From Saturnia japonica (lineage: Eukaryota; Arthropoda; Insecta; Lepidoptera; Saturniidae), in NCBI GenBank assembly GCA_033032175.1, contig CM065324.1:3968001-4032000 (forward strand): a stretch of 64,000 nt of DNA, given 5' to 3'. Position numbers and translations under genes: made by a program. Within the stretch, counting starts at the first letter, position 1, and each line of letters opens with the position of its first letter. A model generated the notes under the pieces. It saw only the letters and a list, made by a program, of their open reading frames with translations. It searched no databases and was not told the origin of the DNA. Positions 33,690-46,324 of the stretch are shown here, piece by piece.

Positions 33690-34497
33690 ACGACCACAAT
33701 CTTATCGATTATACATGCTTCGGCCCTCAACGAGGTATCTTCAAATCGATGGTGACCCGTCGTCGTTAACTGGTCATCTCGAACTTGATATTGTGCGGGG
33801 AAACAACTTCAGGGCAAGGCCCTTTTTCGGTGAAAATCTTCACCGCCTGCAGCTACGGGAGTGTCTCTTGTATAGACCTCACGTACTATGACGCTGAGGC
33901 CTGTTGAATTCTGCTCTTTTCTCGCGTTCACTCATTACGGCATGGGTGCACGGGTGAGCTGGCACGCGTGAGGCTTCGTTATTTACCTCTTAGATCGAGG
34001 ATATTGGATCTCTGGCTCTTCCGAAGGTCTAATGTACAGCGGTGCTATGTTCTGGAGGTGAACATGCGCTAACATGGCCGCTCTACAGAACATGTGACTT
34101 GAAAGGCTGCTTATAAACTCGTCCGCAGAGTGCGGTGGATGGTCGAATTCCTCAAGCAGCGTGGGACCCCAACTATCATTGTGAGCTGGGCTCGTAAACG
34201 GTACTTTAAATATTCAGATACGCAACCAAACCATGCAGGGACGGCATACGTGAGGCGCGATCTCACATAGGTCTTGTAAAGACTTATTTCCGTGCGGGGC
34301 GACAGCCTCGAGATGAGCACTTGAAGTAGCAATCTCCTTGCGAAGCCGGTTTTCGCAACTACTCTCTTCACATGGATCTTGAAGGTTAATCCTCGGTCAA
34401 TTATGATTCCGAAGTAATTGACCTCCCTCCTCCATGACCAGATCTTTCCCTGTAATGTCAACGGTGGTATCATTTTTTGGGAGCGCTGTCGATTCAC
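33690..34497 (-). pseudogene. Jockey-type LINE, 3' end with RT C-terminal fragment
   Basis: The coding part on the minus strand (34111-34497) matches the region after the catalytic core of jockey-like LINE reverse transcriptases: YFGIIIDRGLTFKIHV, FARRLLLQVLISRLSPRTE, SLYKTYVRSRLTYAVPAWF. The catalytic YADD box is not included, so the copy is 5'-truncated. The frame ends at 34111 with a stop after an apparent loss of frame. The remaining sequence to about 33690 is a GC-richer UTR ending in an AT-rich tail. It cannot move by itself. Confidence 0.82.
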
Positions 34498-36280
34498 TGG
34501 GTACTATTTATACTTTCTAAACCCACTGTTCGCGCCACTTAATTGGCACTTCTTTTATATTTACCAATCCGCTTCAACAACTACCTGTTGTCCCCTTTCC
34601 GTCGCTGATTGGGAAGCTGTTTGTAATTACCAACAGTCTACGCTCACCCGCACGCGCGTTGACATCGTGCATTACATTACGACCCCGCTATATCAAGTGC
34701 ACGTGCGCTCGGACGGCGCATGAACGTCGTCGTGAGTTATATTTACCCACTATACAGTCCACTAAAACCTATCAAGGAACGCGCTGTACAACCTGAAGAC
34801 CATCAACGAGGTGGCGTAGCGTATTCCCGGTCTGCACCGGTCAAGGAGCTACAGGTCAGTCAGTTTCTTTTATCAGCGACCATCCCGCCGTTGTTGACGC
34901 GCTCGGCTATATAGTTTAGCCGCCGCGCTAACACCCACTTTCACATTTAGTAGTGGCGAATACGATCCGTTTATTTTTTCATTCAGTACATAATGTGATT
35001 ATTATTATATTTTTGTATTTCTAACTGCTCTAACACACTAAATCGGAAGCCCTTTGGCATATGTGTAGAGTATCATATGCGTGATTGTCCGAAAGTGTAT
35101 GACCCGAATTTATGAGGTGTTTAACAAAATGGGGCCTATCTGGGTGTTCATTTCGTAATCCTACTGTCTGTTATTTGTAACGAGTGTTGAAATTTTTTTG
35201 ATGGGTCGGTTTTGTCTTTTCCATTTCGCAATCTCCGTAGACCGTTACTGGTTATAAATATTACCTGAGTTTTATTTTTCCACGGCGTCTTAGCTATCCG
35301 GTCTGAAATAAATCCCGCGTAATTTATACTTCCTGTGTATTTCTTAATCTGTACACTGGGTCCGGCTACAGAAGATTTTGATTGATTTTTATTGTTTTTT
35401 TAAATAGATCTCTTGATTGTATCCATTAGCGATAGCAATTAGATTTATTGTATGTATGAAGAGGCTAATTATATTAAAGAATTACATACAACCAATTATA
35501 TAGATTTAAAACAGTAAAGAGCTCGTTCCGAATCATATTTTTTTGTATCTCTCTCTAACAAAGTAAAGATCCTTAAGCTTGAACAGAGAAGAGTATGTTG
35601 AACAGAAGCAGTTTATACACTTTCATCTCACACAAGTATGTGTGACACACACAGTTGTATTTAGTAATATTTTTATTTTATTCAGTTTAACAGATGACTG
35701 TTCTAAACCTTTACTTAGTTACCTGTTCTTTTAAACCCTTCCGATACATAATGCTAATTAGAAATCAGTATTCAAAAAACCATCGGTATCTTGAGGTTGC
35801 TACTACAGACCTGGTTTTTATTTAAGGCTTAATATGTTGAAATCTCAAACTAGAACCGTACTTTTTTTTCATTAAAAGGCCACAAACAAGAATAATGGTT
35901 GGCCGTCACTGTATTAATTATGCATTGACATAAAACGTTAATTTAAGATCATAAGATCTTGATAGTTATTAATGAATCGTCTCACTAATATCTACGACGC
36001 TTAAATTGAATGTTTGCGTAAATTAGCTACGTTCATACAAAATTAAATTTATTATCAATATTAATAATCTGTAGTTTTGTCTGTACATTTAAATATTTTT
36101 TACAAATTTCCCGATAAACATAATATATGAAAGATACTGATCACGAATATACCATTAAAAAATGTATAATATTTGACTCAAAAACTACTTGACCGATTCT
36201 TATACGTATAAGTCATTCCATATAATATGATAGGCTATGAAAATTTCCAATAACTCTGTTATGAATAATAATTAAAAAAA
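34498..36280. other. Unassigned, with a GC-richer first part
   Basis: 34600-34950 is GC-richer and ends with a TATA-like GGCTATATAG at 34903, which could belong to an LTR or a promoter. A motif-poor frame covers parts of it. 35030-35380 has a base composition suggesting old retroelement sequence. I could not identify it. The remainder is AT-rich. Confidence 0.35.
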
Positions 36281-36700
36281 GAGTTAAAAAAAAACATAAA
36301 TTTTTAAATGCTTTTAATTGTAATTTTTGTACACGGGAAATATAAGTAATTACATAATTAATGGCCCTATAACAATTGACAATATTACTTTTAGAAATGG
36401 AAAAAAAAAAGCGGTTAACAAAATTAAATTTTCACCAATTCTCAACCGATTCTGATCAACTTTTGTAGACAAGAGGCATACATCATACGATAATTAAAAG
36501 GCTATAAAATAGTTAAATATTAGAAATCGTAGAATAGAAGAAAAATTTTCAACCAATTTAGATGAAAATTGTACATGGGAATATCAGTTCTCAATTGATA
36601 TGGTATACGAATTGTCAATAATATGAATAAAAATTAACTTCCAGGATGTAAACAACTACTGCGCAGTAGTAACAAACGCTTGTGGAGCCGCGGGCGGGCA
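36281..36700 (-). repeat. Repeat carrying GTACACGGGAA motifs
   Basis: Related in inverse orientation to the tandem array at 29185-29620: TTTTGTACACGGGAAATATA and CAATTGACAATATTACTTTT. One further unit near 36450 is degraded. Confidence 0.5.
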
Positions 36701-36996
36701 CACAGGTAGTCTTAAATATAAATCTTGTGTGTGTCTGTACTGATTTTTTTTATTTCTCAATGGCTTGACCGTTTGAGCTGATATTTACATTATATAAAAC
36801 TTTTATCGAGAAGGTGATTAACAGTTGTATGAGAATCCAATAGGCGGCGCTGCGGTGGAGCCATTATCTACCGAATAGGTCAGAACAACATCTGCCGGCC
36901 TAGTTAGTAACATCTAATATATACAAAAATAGTGGAAACTTACGATATCTTATTTATTTTATTTGGTTTGTTGTTTAGAACAAAACTCTAACATAA

Positions 36997-37807
36997 ATAT
37001 TAGGGGTGTTGGCGTGTGCTAATCCCTCCCAAGATGGTTCGCCCCCTCTGGCCACTGACAATAACACGTCTTCTGGTACTATAGTGTCCAAGCCTTCAAG
37101 GCGTAAAACCGCAGGTAAGTCCTCAGAGCCTTTGGGGATTGAGTGGGACCCACTTCCGGCTTCGAACTCTGCCCCAGTCCTGGCTTCGAATCCCGACCTT
37201 TGGTGGGACCTGAAGAGGAGGTGGACGACTGTGGCCCGTGGCCGCCGTAAGCGCAACAAGAAGGTCGCAGCTACGAAACCGTCGGCTGCTAAAACAGCGG
37301 CTCGTGCCTCTAGCACCAAATTGCCGGGTACCAGAGCTAAAAAAAAAGTCGGTGGAGCAGGTTGTGCTTGCTACGGCAACGAAGGGAGGTTGCGAGGCAG
37401 CACTCATTTGGGAGGGGGAAATTGGACCTTATGGTAGGAGCAGTGGAGCGGTATATTTATTGATCCCTGCTGCCACTGCTAAGGCCTTAAATGAGGCGAG
37501 ACGGCTTCGGGTTGGGTGGAGTACGGCGCGAGTACGCCTCCTGGAGGACGAGCTCATGCGGTGTTTCCGCTGTACGGAGGTGGGCCACACGCGCCCATTC
37601 TGCCCATCGACGGCGGTGGATAGAGGAGCCTTGAGCTTCCGCTGCGGAGAGCCTGGCCACAAGGCGCAACAGTGTACAGCTAAAAAGCTGCATTGCGCCT
37701 TGTGTGCCGACACCGCAAGGCCGACGGAGCATCACATGGGGGGTGCCAAATGTAGGCCGCCCCGCAAAAAGATGGGGAGAATGCCTGCTGCGACAAGACC
37801 TCCGTAG
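36997..37807 (+). pseudogene. R1-clade LINE ORF1 (gag-like), frame-shifted and shortened
   Basis: The first frame (to about 37340) encodes a basic, Ala/Lys-rich region (TTVARGRRKRNKK). It shifts after a nine-A run at about 37340-37348. The second frame, open to TAG at 37805-37807, carries GWSTARVRLL and the zinc-knuckle region: CFRCTEVGHTRPFC (CX2CX4HX4C), a second knuckle FRCGEPGHKAQQC whose first Cys has become Ser, and CALCADTARPTEHHMGGAKC. Three such knuckles after a GWSSARV-like motif are characteristic of ORF1 in R1-clade LINEs. Part of the segment before the knuckles is missing compared with relatives. The protein would bind RNA of its own element. Confidence 0.8.
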
Positions 37808-38385
37808 GGGGGTTACGTAGATGTTGGGCAGTAGGTAATGGTGCTTAACTGCCTCTTTCCTCTGCCCTTGCTGGACCAAGGGGAGACGGGTCGGGGGCCC
37901 GTCTTCCCATTGCACTGGTTCAGCCGTCTGGGAGACAGTCGGAGTTGTACCAGAGTGTCTCTCTTTAGCGCCGGGGCGAGGCGGCAGAATGCAACCGCAG
38001 TGTCCGCGGCGTCCTACTATGTCGGCCGATGGTACACCGTGGAGTTTTAGTGAGTAGGAGTCTCACATAACCACTCGTCCTCCCGGGCGGATGCGTACAA
38101 ATGACGGGTTTCTCCACGTTAAAAAAAAAGGACGTGTATATATGCATATGTTAGTTTAGCTCGAATTTTACGGATAGGGAATTAATCAGATCGCGAATTC
38201 TTTGTAAACGTGGCAACAGCCCAAGCCGAGGTCCGGCCACTTTGGCACCCCTGCGCGCTTGTTGCCCACGCTTTCGCGGCTGAGTTCCTTAAGCGCTCGC
38301 CGCCAAGCCCGGTAAAGCTGTAAAAGCGATAAGCGGTTCTTTTTTAGATAGGGCCCCTCAGTCAAACAGTAAAGTCAAAGTCAGT
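37808..38385 (+). other. 3' UTR of the R1-like LINE (source of repeat family A)
   Basis: No ORF2 follows ORF1. Instead a GC-rich segment leads to TGGAGTTTTAGTGAGTAGGA and CCACTCGTCCTCCCGGGCGG, then to the sequence shared with the dispersed tails (GTGCCTTAGGCGCTCGCC-like block, GCTGTAAAAGC, CAGTCAAACAGT...). I read this as an element with ORF2 deleted. That the same end recurs as isolated tails elsewhere in the window supports its being the true 3' terminus. Confidence 0.65.
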
Positions 38386-39274
38386 AAAGCTGAAAATATA
38401 ACCCGCAGTGAATTTAGATAGAAAAGCTTTCGCCGCGAGTGGTTTATAAATTTGAAGAAGAGCTATCGTCGAGAATAAGTCACATACGCCATGAGTCACC
38501 ATTAACGCAGTGAGTACCGTTCTCCATATATTTCCCGCATCGCGCATCACTTAATTTTTTTATGGCTTCGTCGAGCTGAATACAAGTGGCTTTACTGTAG
38601 ATCACGTAGCTAAACGTTTATACACCCGACTGCGAAAAAGTTATGTTTTTCGAATGTATATATATATATATATATGTATTACGTATATACATGTATTTTC
38701 CGTTTTAGTATATTATTAACATTAGTATATTAGTATTGGTATAGATAGATGAAATCCAAGTCTATTACTTGATAACCTATTATTCGTACGAAACTATGCG
38801 TCTAGTAGATTACATATAAAGGCACTGCAAACTCTAGGAATGTTGTTAATTGTGCATTTATTGTACAATGGTATTTTTACTACAGACTAGTAATATGTTT
38901 CTGCGGTTAAAATATATAAACGAATGCTTTTGTATTATGCCAACAATTAAATTATTGTACCCAATGTTTGTGGTTGATCATTTTATTAACAACAACATTA
39001 CCGTGCAGAATTAGTGGAAAAGGCTACGACTTAAAACCGGTTGAGGTATTTAGAAAATACGGTACTTACTAAGTAAGTAGTTTTAAGCAATGATGGAAGT
39101 AGCTGGGTAGTAATGATAAGTATTAAGATATTAAATAACAATCAGTGTAACAAAATAATCTTATATGTAACAGTGTATTAGTTATTAATATCATCTAAAA
39201 AAAAAAAAAACTAAAAAAAACACACAAATAATAAAATATTATACACATTAAATAACAAAAAAAAATACATTATA
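38386..39274. other. AT-rich stretch, nothing recognised
   Basis: An AT dinucleotide run sits at about 38655-38675 and a long A run near 39198. No gene is supported. Confidence 0.35.
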
Positions 39275-40579
39275 CAGGTTGGGCCAGAAAGATTTGCGAA
39301 TAAAAAAAAAACAAAAAAACCAAACACAATACACATACACATATTTATTTCAATTAAAATAGACATCTGGGAAATTTCTTTCTTAAAAATTACATCGTTC
39401 AGGTGTGCACCATCCCGCTGCAAACATTCCTCGAATCTGTACCTCAAATTGGTAAAAACTCGCTGACACATTGCGCGAGGAATAGCTGCCATTTCTTCTC
39501 GAATATTTATCTTCAACTGGTTAATCGTGGCTAGGTTATTGGAGTAGACTCTACTTTTCGGGTATCCCCAAATGAAAAAGTCCGGTGGCGTTAGATCCGG
39601 ACTTCTAGGCGGCCATGCAATGTCACCTCGGCGCGATATCAGTTTCCCAGCAAACATCTCGTTTACGGCCGCCAACGAAGCATTAGATGTATGATGCATG
39701 TCACACCATCTTGTTGAAACCACGTCGCACGATTATAGGCTTCAAATTGTTGCAGTTACGGAAAGAAAAAATCCCTTAATATGGCTATGTAACGGTCGGA
39801 ATTTACAGTGACAGTTTGCCTTTGTTGATCTTCAAAGAAATAGGCTCCGATAATTCCGTGTGCTGATATGGCCACCCAAACGGTTACTTTCCGCGAATGC
39901 AGAGGATTTTGATGTTTTGCACGTGGGTTCTCTGCAGCCCAGTAACGGCAATTCTGTTTATTGATATGCCCATTTAAGTGAAAACGGGCTTCGTCGGAGA
40001 ACAGAATATTGTTGAAACTCTGAAAGCGTTCCAACATTGTTTCAACAAAAGCTCGTCGTAAAATTGGGTCATTTGGCAGTAATTCCTGCACAAGTTGAAT
40101 TTTATACGGGTGCAAATTCAAATCTTTCAACAAAATGCGACGCAAAGATGTTTTGGACATCACAAATTCAGCTGATCGCTTGCGAGTCCATAGACCAGGA
40201 TTACGTTGAACTGAAGCTCTAACTTGTTCAATTGTGTCTTCCGTACTTGTTGACCTTAGGCGTCCCGCAGGCTCCTGTTTGAGAGCCGAACCAGTAGCTT
40301 CAAACTTTCTGACCCACGATCGAATCACACTTTCCTTCGGACACTGATTTACGTCATGTAATCCAAACTCACGCCGAAATAAACGTCAAACAATAGCGCA
40401 CGAATCTCCATTTTATAATAATGGTTAACGCAGAATGCACGCTGTGCTCCGGTGCAGTGATCCATCGCGACTAAATTTGCGAGAACCGAGCTTCTCATCC
40501 CAACCATCTGCGCAGCCCTCGCTCATAAGGTTCAAATGCAAGAGTATTTTTAAAATCGTACCCTTTCTGGCCCCTCCTG
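39275..40579 (-). mobile_element. DD41D-like transposon, diverged third copy
   Basis: A 1305-bp element with imperfect terminal inverted repeats (CAGGTTGGGCCAGAAAG at the left, CAGGAGGGGCCAGAAAG from the right) and TA on both sides (39273-39274 and 40580-40581). Size and organisation match the DD41D pair, but the sequence is far diverged, so it is a separate family in the same lineage. Confidence 0.9.
39350..40470 (-). pseudogene. Transposase of the diverged DD41D-like element, multiple breaks
   Basis: The start codon lies near 40467 (MDHCTGAQRAFCV). The frame is lost within about 20 codons and the family sequence returns in another frame that also has a TGA stop. A long open part (39756-40328) holds the DNA-binding region and the first catalytic Asp (ILFSDEARFHLNG), ending in a TAA after RDFFFP. 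The second Asp (WFQQDG) falls in this closed stretch. A further shift follows before HTSNASLAAVNEMF. SPDLTPPDFFIWG supplies the last Asp. At least four lesions make this an old, dead copy. Confidence 0.9.
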
Positions 40580-40744
40580 TACTTATAGTTATTAGTTATA
40601 GTTACATTAAGGCTCACTTCGTTTTAGTACACAGCTGCATTTGCAAATGCATCTATTTTTATGGCAATTATTAATATGTATTATTAAAAACCATCCACGC
40701 AAAAAAAGGTGTGGACCAAGAGTCCGCAGAATTGTGATTTTTAC

Positions 40745-40850
40745 ATTAAACAAAAAAGGAATGATGGATTTAGTGTGACGATCGAGAATGTGAGTGAGTT
40801 CGAATCCTTGCAATGAACCTGAGCTTTTGGTGATGGAAAACATAGTGCCC
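40745..40850 (+). repeat. Possible SINE head remnant
   Basis: A box B-like GAGTTCGAATCCTTGCAATG is preceded by a poor box A region (GGATTTAGTGTGACG). Only the B box is convincing. Confidence 0.3.
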
Positions 40851-40927
40851 TACCACTATGCTTCTAGAGAGACAGTTTTCAAAGCCAAGTTGTCTTTCTA
40901 CAATAGTTAACACTGTTCAAGCTAACA

Positions 40928-41065
40928 GACGACCCCGGATTCGAGTGTGATCCGCAGGAGAGGGAGACAGTGTGGCACCTAATACTGGAGTACCCCAGGT
41001 TCTCGGCCGCCAGAAACGACCTTCAGTTGCGGCTGGATCTGGCCCTGGAACTGCCCAGGGCGTAA
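40928..41065 (+). pseudogene. R1-type LINE ORF2 C-terminal fragment
   Basis: A 45-residue frame ending in TAA at 41063-41065. It contains ETVWHLILEYPRFSAARNDL, the conserved segment around the C-terminal Cys/His motif of R1-type ORF2, where ETVxHLLLECPRF is typical. The expected Cys in this block is Tyr here. It is followed by a short UTR with an A run (41082-41090), as at a LINE 3' end. It may belong to the same family as the ORF1 at 37.0 kb, but the intervening DD41D-like element and missing ORF2 prevent certainty. Confidence 0.72.
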
Positions 41066-41090
41066 CGCTAAACCTATAAATAATAAAAAA

Positions 41091-41695
41091 AAGTTTACAG
41101 ACCGAAAAATTGGAAACTAAATTTTACAAAAATGTGTGCTCAAATTTTTGTTATTTAAGCAATGTACGATTAGATAATTCTCCTTACTTTAAAATGTTTT
41201 AAGACATTAAAATTCGTGATTAGTATTCGGCTAAGGAATAATTTAAACGGAAAAATGATTTTTCTGGTGAGATATTCGATAAAATTCGAAACTTTAGGCC
41301 AATTTTTGAAGTCATTGATATTTTTTTCAACACTTATCTAAGAAAAACATTAGAGATAACATGAAATTGAGGGACGTAGGTAATATAATATTATAATAAG
41401 TAGATGAATTTAGAGAGCAATGCTTTTAGTATTTTTTCTTCTTTATATTATTTACATCTTTGTCTCTATGACTGTGAGACCATAAAAATTGAGATACATA
41501 TTAGCAGTGCATGGGGCTGCGCTCGCAGTAAATAAATAAAAAATATTTTCACCGGAATAAAAAGTATTTTAGTAAGTAAGTAGTTGTAGTAATGTAATGT
41601 AAGTAGTAGTATTAAAAAAGTAGATTCAGAGTTCCCTCACTGACTCATTTAACATATATAAAATAATTGCCCACTTAATAGTATTAATATCTGGG
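41091..41695. other. AT-rich stretch, nothing recognised
   Basis: No supported gene. TGCATGGGGCTGCGCTCGCA near 41509 resembles the GC-rich end of family H. Confidence 0.35.
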
Positions 41696-41830
41696 CGACC
41701 GAGGCGCGCTCGGTGTCTTATAAAAATAAAATAAAAACACCTATATAGGTAAACTTAGAATGTAAAACATTATCTAATTGCAAAGTTTCATCGAAATCGT
41801 TGAAGCCGTTTCCGAGAAAGCAATAAAGTT
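41696..41830 (+). repeat. Interspersed repeat family G, copy 1
   Basis: AACACCTATATAGGTAAACT, an ATGTAAAACATTATCTAATT block and CGTTTCCGAGAAAG recur inverted at 47970-48085 and partly at 48270-48352. The GCGCTCGGTGTC end is matched by the ACCGAGCACAGCTCGGTCGC end of the third copy. Confidence 0.6.
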
Positions 41831-42264
41831 AAAAAATAAAATATGTAAAATTATATAAACAACACAATATAATTTCATCAAAAAGAGTGTAAAAAATTAT
41901 TGTCTTATTGTCAGAATAACACGATCAGAATCAACTTCTGTGACCAACATTCATGTTGTCATTTATCTAATTAACGTGTCGCTTGTTAATTGTCACATAC
42001 GTTTTACAATATTCATAGATTAGTTACCCAATGTTCGCCAATGGTTTACACGTTGTGGGAAACGTGCTCGGTTCTTTTACGGTTTCGAGTTTGTACTACT
42101 TTACTTTATAATGAAGCATTGAACTTGTTTTGACTCGTGGTATTTGTTCCGTTGGAATATTATAATAATATTGGCCAACATTTCGGTTTTAAAATAAAGC
42201 AAATATTTATAGATATTGAAATAGACAATTTATAATGTGTTAAATGTTTACCTTTTTTTTAAAT

Positions 42265-42500
42265 ACTACAAATATGGGAAACAAGCATACAGCCCGCCAT
42301 CAACCAAGCGGATACCATAGCTTAAGGAAACTTGTAATACCAAGGTTTCACTAACGCGTTGCAAACCTTAAACCTCCCTACCCCAAAGAGCTCTGGAAAA
42401 CCTTTTCTTCACAGGAACAAAACACAAGGTTATTTAGACGCGATCTTCTGTAAGGTGGAAGTATTCTACCAGTTGGTCTGCGCCAAGTAGAGAGATATCT
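42265..42500 (+). repeat. Interspersed repeat family E, longest copy
   Basis: GGAAACAAGCATACAGCCCG through AAGAGCTCTGGAAAACC to GATCTTCTGTAAGGTGG. The copies at 14370 and 32985 share different parts of it in order. Confidence 0.65.
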
Positions 42501-43148
42501 ACAAAGACGTTTTTCTGTACCCTAACACTCATAATAGAATTGGTATAAAAACTAAAATAAATCTACTGTCGCCCAATGATCGAAATTCGACCAGCGACTT
42601 TTTAATCATAGATTATTTTCTGTTTCATTTGCAGTATGAACCTAAACATTTGCTGTCACTTTTCATTGAGTGACAATGTCAATATTTTGAGGGGTCTAAG
42701 TTTAATGGCACTTGTCGTGTTAGAATTCGCAGTATTAATTTATTTTATTTAATATATTAGTACCAGATATTATAGATAAATTTTAGCTTTCTGCACTTAA
42801 TCTCCATATAAACTTTAACCATGCCAAAACTCACAGACTTCCGTGCACGCAATACGCTTAAAAAAGGGTAACAAAGGTTTCTTCTCAAGTATTAATATTA
42901 TGAAAATATGACCTTTTTTATTTCGTTTCCTATTAATTATGTAGCAATGCTTTCCATCCAGGAAGTTATAACAGCAACCTTCACGTTATTATCTATATTA
43001 ATAAATTTATAGTAATATCTGCAAACGCACACGGGAAGTTATTATGATTATGTAATTTCTCAATAATTAGTAATATGAGAAAAATAAATATCTTGGCATG
43101 AAAATAATATCTGTTGCGATATACACAAACAATCGAACAGATTACTGT
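42501..43148. other. AT-rich stretch, nothing recognised
   Basis: One isolated CACACGGGAAG motif near 43030 relates to the 29.2-kb array. No gene is supported. Confidence 0.35.
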
Positions 43149-43325
43149 GTGAAGTTGTAAAAGCCACCCGAGGCTCGAGTTTTCTTGGTTTTCTTTTATG
43201 GTTAACAGTATAGTTTACGCGGCTGAGTGCCTTAGGCGCTCGCCCAAAGTCACGGTGAAGCTGTAAAAGCCGTCTGAGGTTCCAGGGCCCTTATGGCTAA
43301 CAGTATAGTCAGTCAGAAAAAAAAC
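43149..43325 (+). repeat. Two R1-like LINE tails (family A) head to tail
   Basis: The first copy (43149-43216) runs from GTGAAGTTGTAAAAGCC to GTTAACAGTATAGT. The second (43218-43325) begins further upstream in the UTR (GCGGCTGAGTGCCTTAGGCG) and ends GGCTAACAGTATAGTCAGTC plus an A-rich tail. Both end at the same position of the family and differ in their 5' truncation. Confidence 0.7.
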
Positions 43326-46121
43326 TAACTGTATAGTTTGTTCTAAAAAAGATTACGAGAGTATAAACCCGCTTATCACACATTTTATTCCACCCAGATG
43401 ATAAATAAATCGTAGTTAATTTGTTAGTTAATTCAGGTTAACAATGGGAAAATAACGAGTTATTTAATATAACAATAAATTATACCTTACAGAAGACGAC
43501 GGGATGCGCGGAATGAATGCGCCCGGGGCAAACATTACCTGCACGTTTTGTCACCGCGTGTCGCTGCACTGCAACGATATTTTGATATTGCGTGTTTAAT
43601 TTAAAAAATGTTTTCACCCTGTTACACCACTGGAGTACCCACACATAGGTTTTAACCCGGGAAGTTACCCGTCTATACACGAGAGAGACAACTAAAGCTC
43701 GGACTGTTTATACTTATGTAAAACAAATGAAATCGTAATCGATGAAATCCCGTGCCTTCCCTTGGGAATACGCCTCCCTGCCCGGCAATAATAATATAAT
43801 AACAAGCAGTAATTAGTTCTCTATTTCATCATGCGCCTTGCCGAGCTTATTTATAGTAAAATCAGGAAAATCAGTTCGTGTTAAACAACCGCGTGGCATT
43901 GCACATGGTTGTTCAGAGAGCAACACACTAATAGCATTCAACAGCTACACTTGAAAGAATCACGTTGCTGGTCACATTTTAGGTCTAAGTTATAAGCGAT
44001 TTAATAAATTAATTAATACTTTTTTGCACTTTTAGTTTATACACTGTCGAGCTAATGCTATAAAACATTTTCTTCCAGCTTACCAGTGGTATTGTGGAGA
44101 AAATTATTATTGTAGGTAGTGCAATAAGAAAATAAATAAACATAAGCAAACACAAAAGCATAAAGCTAGCAAAGTAATAAAATGTCAATGAATAAATATA
44201 ATAACATACTAATAATATTATTTTAAGTTTTGTTCTATACATACAAAATAGACGTATATAGGAGTAGAAGAAAACTGAAGAAGGTATGGATGGATTATCT
44301 GAATAATATACGGGGATGATAATTCATAGAGGAGAGTTAAAGAGTAAAATTTTTTGTGCCGGTCCTACTTAGATTAGGATAAGGTTAAGAAAAAGAAGAT
44401 TTGCAGGTAACGTCGTACGCTAGCGTAATAATTTTTTTATAAATATTTTTAGCGTATAATAACAGATTTTCATGAGAACTGTGTATATCTTATCAAATGG
44501 CTGGCCGCACGACCCATTATAACCATTGAGGTAGGTATTATGTACTTACTAGGTACAAGAGACAACGACTCAACCAGATTGTTTGAAACACGCTTTCGAG
44601 TGCATGGATTCGCACTCGCAGTCTATGTCGGGCACTTGTTGCGATTACACGTTTGAGTGTTAAATTTTACTTCATAAATATGCCTTCATGTGCACTTAAA
44701 CAACTCGAGAAACACAAGTAAAAGTCAAGGAGTGATATTTCATCAGTAAGTTATTGAACTTACATTGACTTCTACATTTATTACTTAAATACATTGGTAT
44801 TATTAATTCGCGAGTACCCCATGCCCCGTAGTATCAAGTGGAGCAAAATTTTTGTTCGTAATAGCGGCTTTAGTTCTTACATAATGCCTCAGTGATAACA
44901 ACTGAGGGACTGATGATTTAAAGACGTAACAAAAACCTAAACTAATCATATATATTTTTATTAGAATTTGAGCAAATGGTAACAATGACACTTTTTAAAC
45001 CACGCGGCGTCAAACAAGCCTGCGTGCCTGATTGCTCATGCATGATGCAATACTGGAATCTTTACATGCGCATTGCCAACCCTTTAAAAACCTGTCCTTT
45101 TATAGAACCCCACAGTGTATACCCATGGGAAGACCAAATTTTTGCTTTGAAGGATTTTGTTATCTCTACAAATGTATTATCTAATAACGATAACAACAAT
45201 ATAAGTGTGGGTCTCGGACGTCTTTGTCTGAAGTTGATTTTTATTATTACAGTAAAGAGTTTTTCTACATTACATCGATACTCGAGTCGTTACGTGTAAC
45301 TCACAAATGTCTGAACTAAACATAATGCACTATTAAAATGTCTTATTTACCATATTGTAATGTTTTATTAATTAAATCTTACATCTTAGTGTGTACAACG
45401 TAAAAAAACGTTTACGTAATTTATAGCTTATTGTCTCTACTTTTCGTATGTTTTTGGTAATAGTTTTTAAATATTTTTTTTTATCACGTCTTAAATCACC
45501 ACAAGTGGCCAAACGATGTTGTTGACTAAAAACCCTTTACAAATATTCATTCATACCGGATTATAAATTGTTATATTATATTTCGCAACACGTGTACTAA
45601 TAGGGCAGTTGCCTCATGCTAATGATATTTGCCATTGTCTTTACAAAACATATTTATGTATTACTAGAGTTACCCCGCGGCTCTACGTGCGTTTTTTACC
45701 CAGTATTTTTTAAGATTTGTAAACTTTCTGTGTTATAAATATTCTTAAAAATCGGCCAAGATGATATTGAAATAAATCTAGAAACTCACCAGACAGACTG
45801 AGAATAATAAAATCATATTTGTGATCAATGTCTATCATTGAAATTGAAGAAAAAAACATTTATCTACTTCTAAATGCATGAAACTATAGTTTATTGTATA
45901 TCTACATAAGATTAATTAAGATGAATTAAGATATTAAGATTAGATGACATGTGTGAAATAGTTGCACATACACAATGTTATTATCTTAACGGCTGTCATG
46001 TTATTTAAAGAGACTGTTAATATTAATTAAAAGATTGTTATAGATGGCGCCTTGAATGTATTTCCATTAGTATCAACAGATAGAATTCCAGAAACTTTTT
46101 TTTAACGAAATACTAATCTAT
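43326..46121. other. AT-rich stretch without a recognised gene
   Basis: The longest open frame (44976-45299, 107 codons, plus) contains six Cys in its first half but no pattern I know, and its C-terminal part looks like translated AT-rich DNA. The minus-strand frame 44009-44242 is hydrophobic but low complexity. I make no gene call. Confidence 0.35.
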
Positions 46122-46215
46122 ACGATTAATAAAATTGAAGTGTCTGTTGATGAAGTCAAATAATAGTTTTTTTTACTAAACGTATATGAAAGTACGTACG
46201 GTACGGTACGATAGC
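46122..46215 (+). repeat. Repeat family H, start fragment
   Basis: AATAAAATTGAAGTGTCTGT through AAACGTATATGAAAGTACG matches the first 80 bp of family H, then stops. The GTACG repeat at its end may be a local expansion. Confidence 0.55.
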
Positions 46216-46324
46216 ATATGTCTATTTCTTATACATAAGCCACAATATGGTATTTTGTGACAAAGATTTGTTGGAAATTAAAAGTGATTAATAAGCATTA
46301 TTTTTAGACATGGCACATTAGTCC

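Noticed and set aside
38055..38385. Repeat family A as a MITE
   Set aside because: The copies have no terminal inverted repeats; they share one end with an A-rich tail and differ at the other, which fits LINE tails better.
44976..45299. A 107-codon host gene with several Cys
   Set aside because: There is no signal peptide, no recognised Cys spacing, and the second half looks like translated AT-rich DNA. No splice context could be supported.
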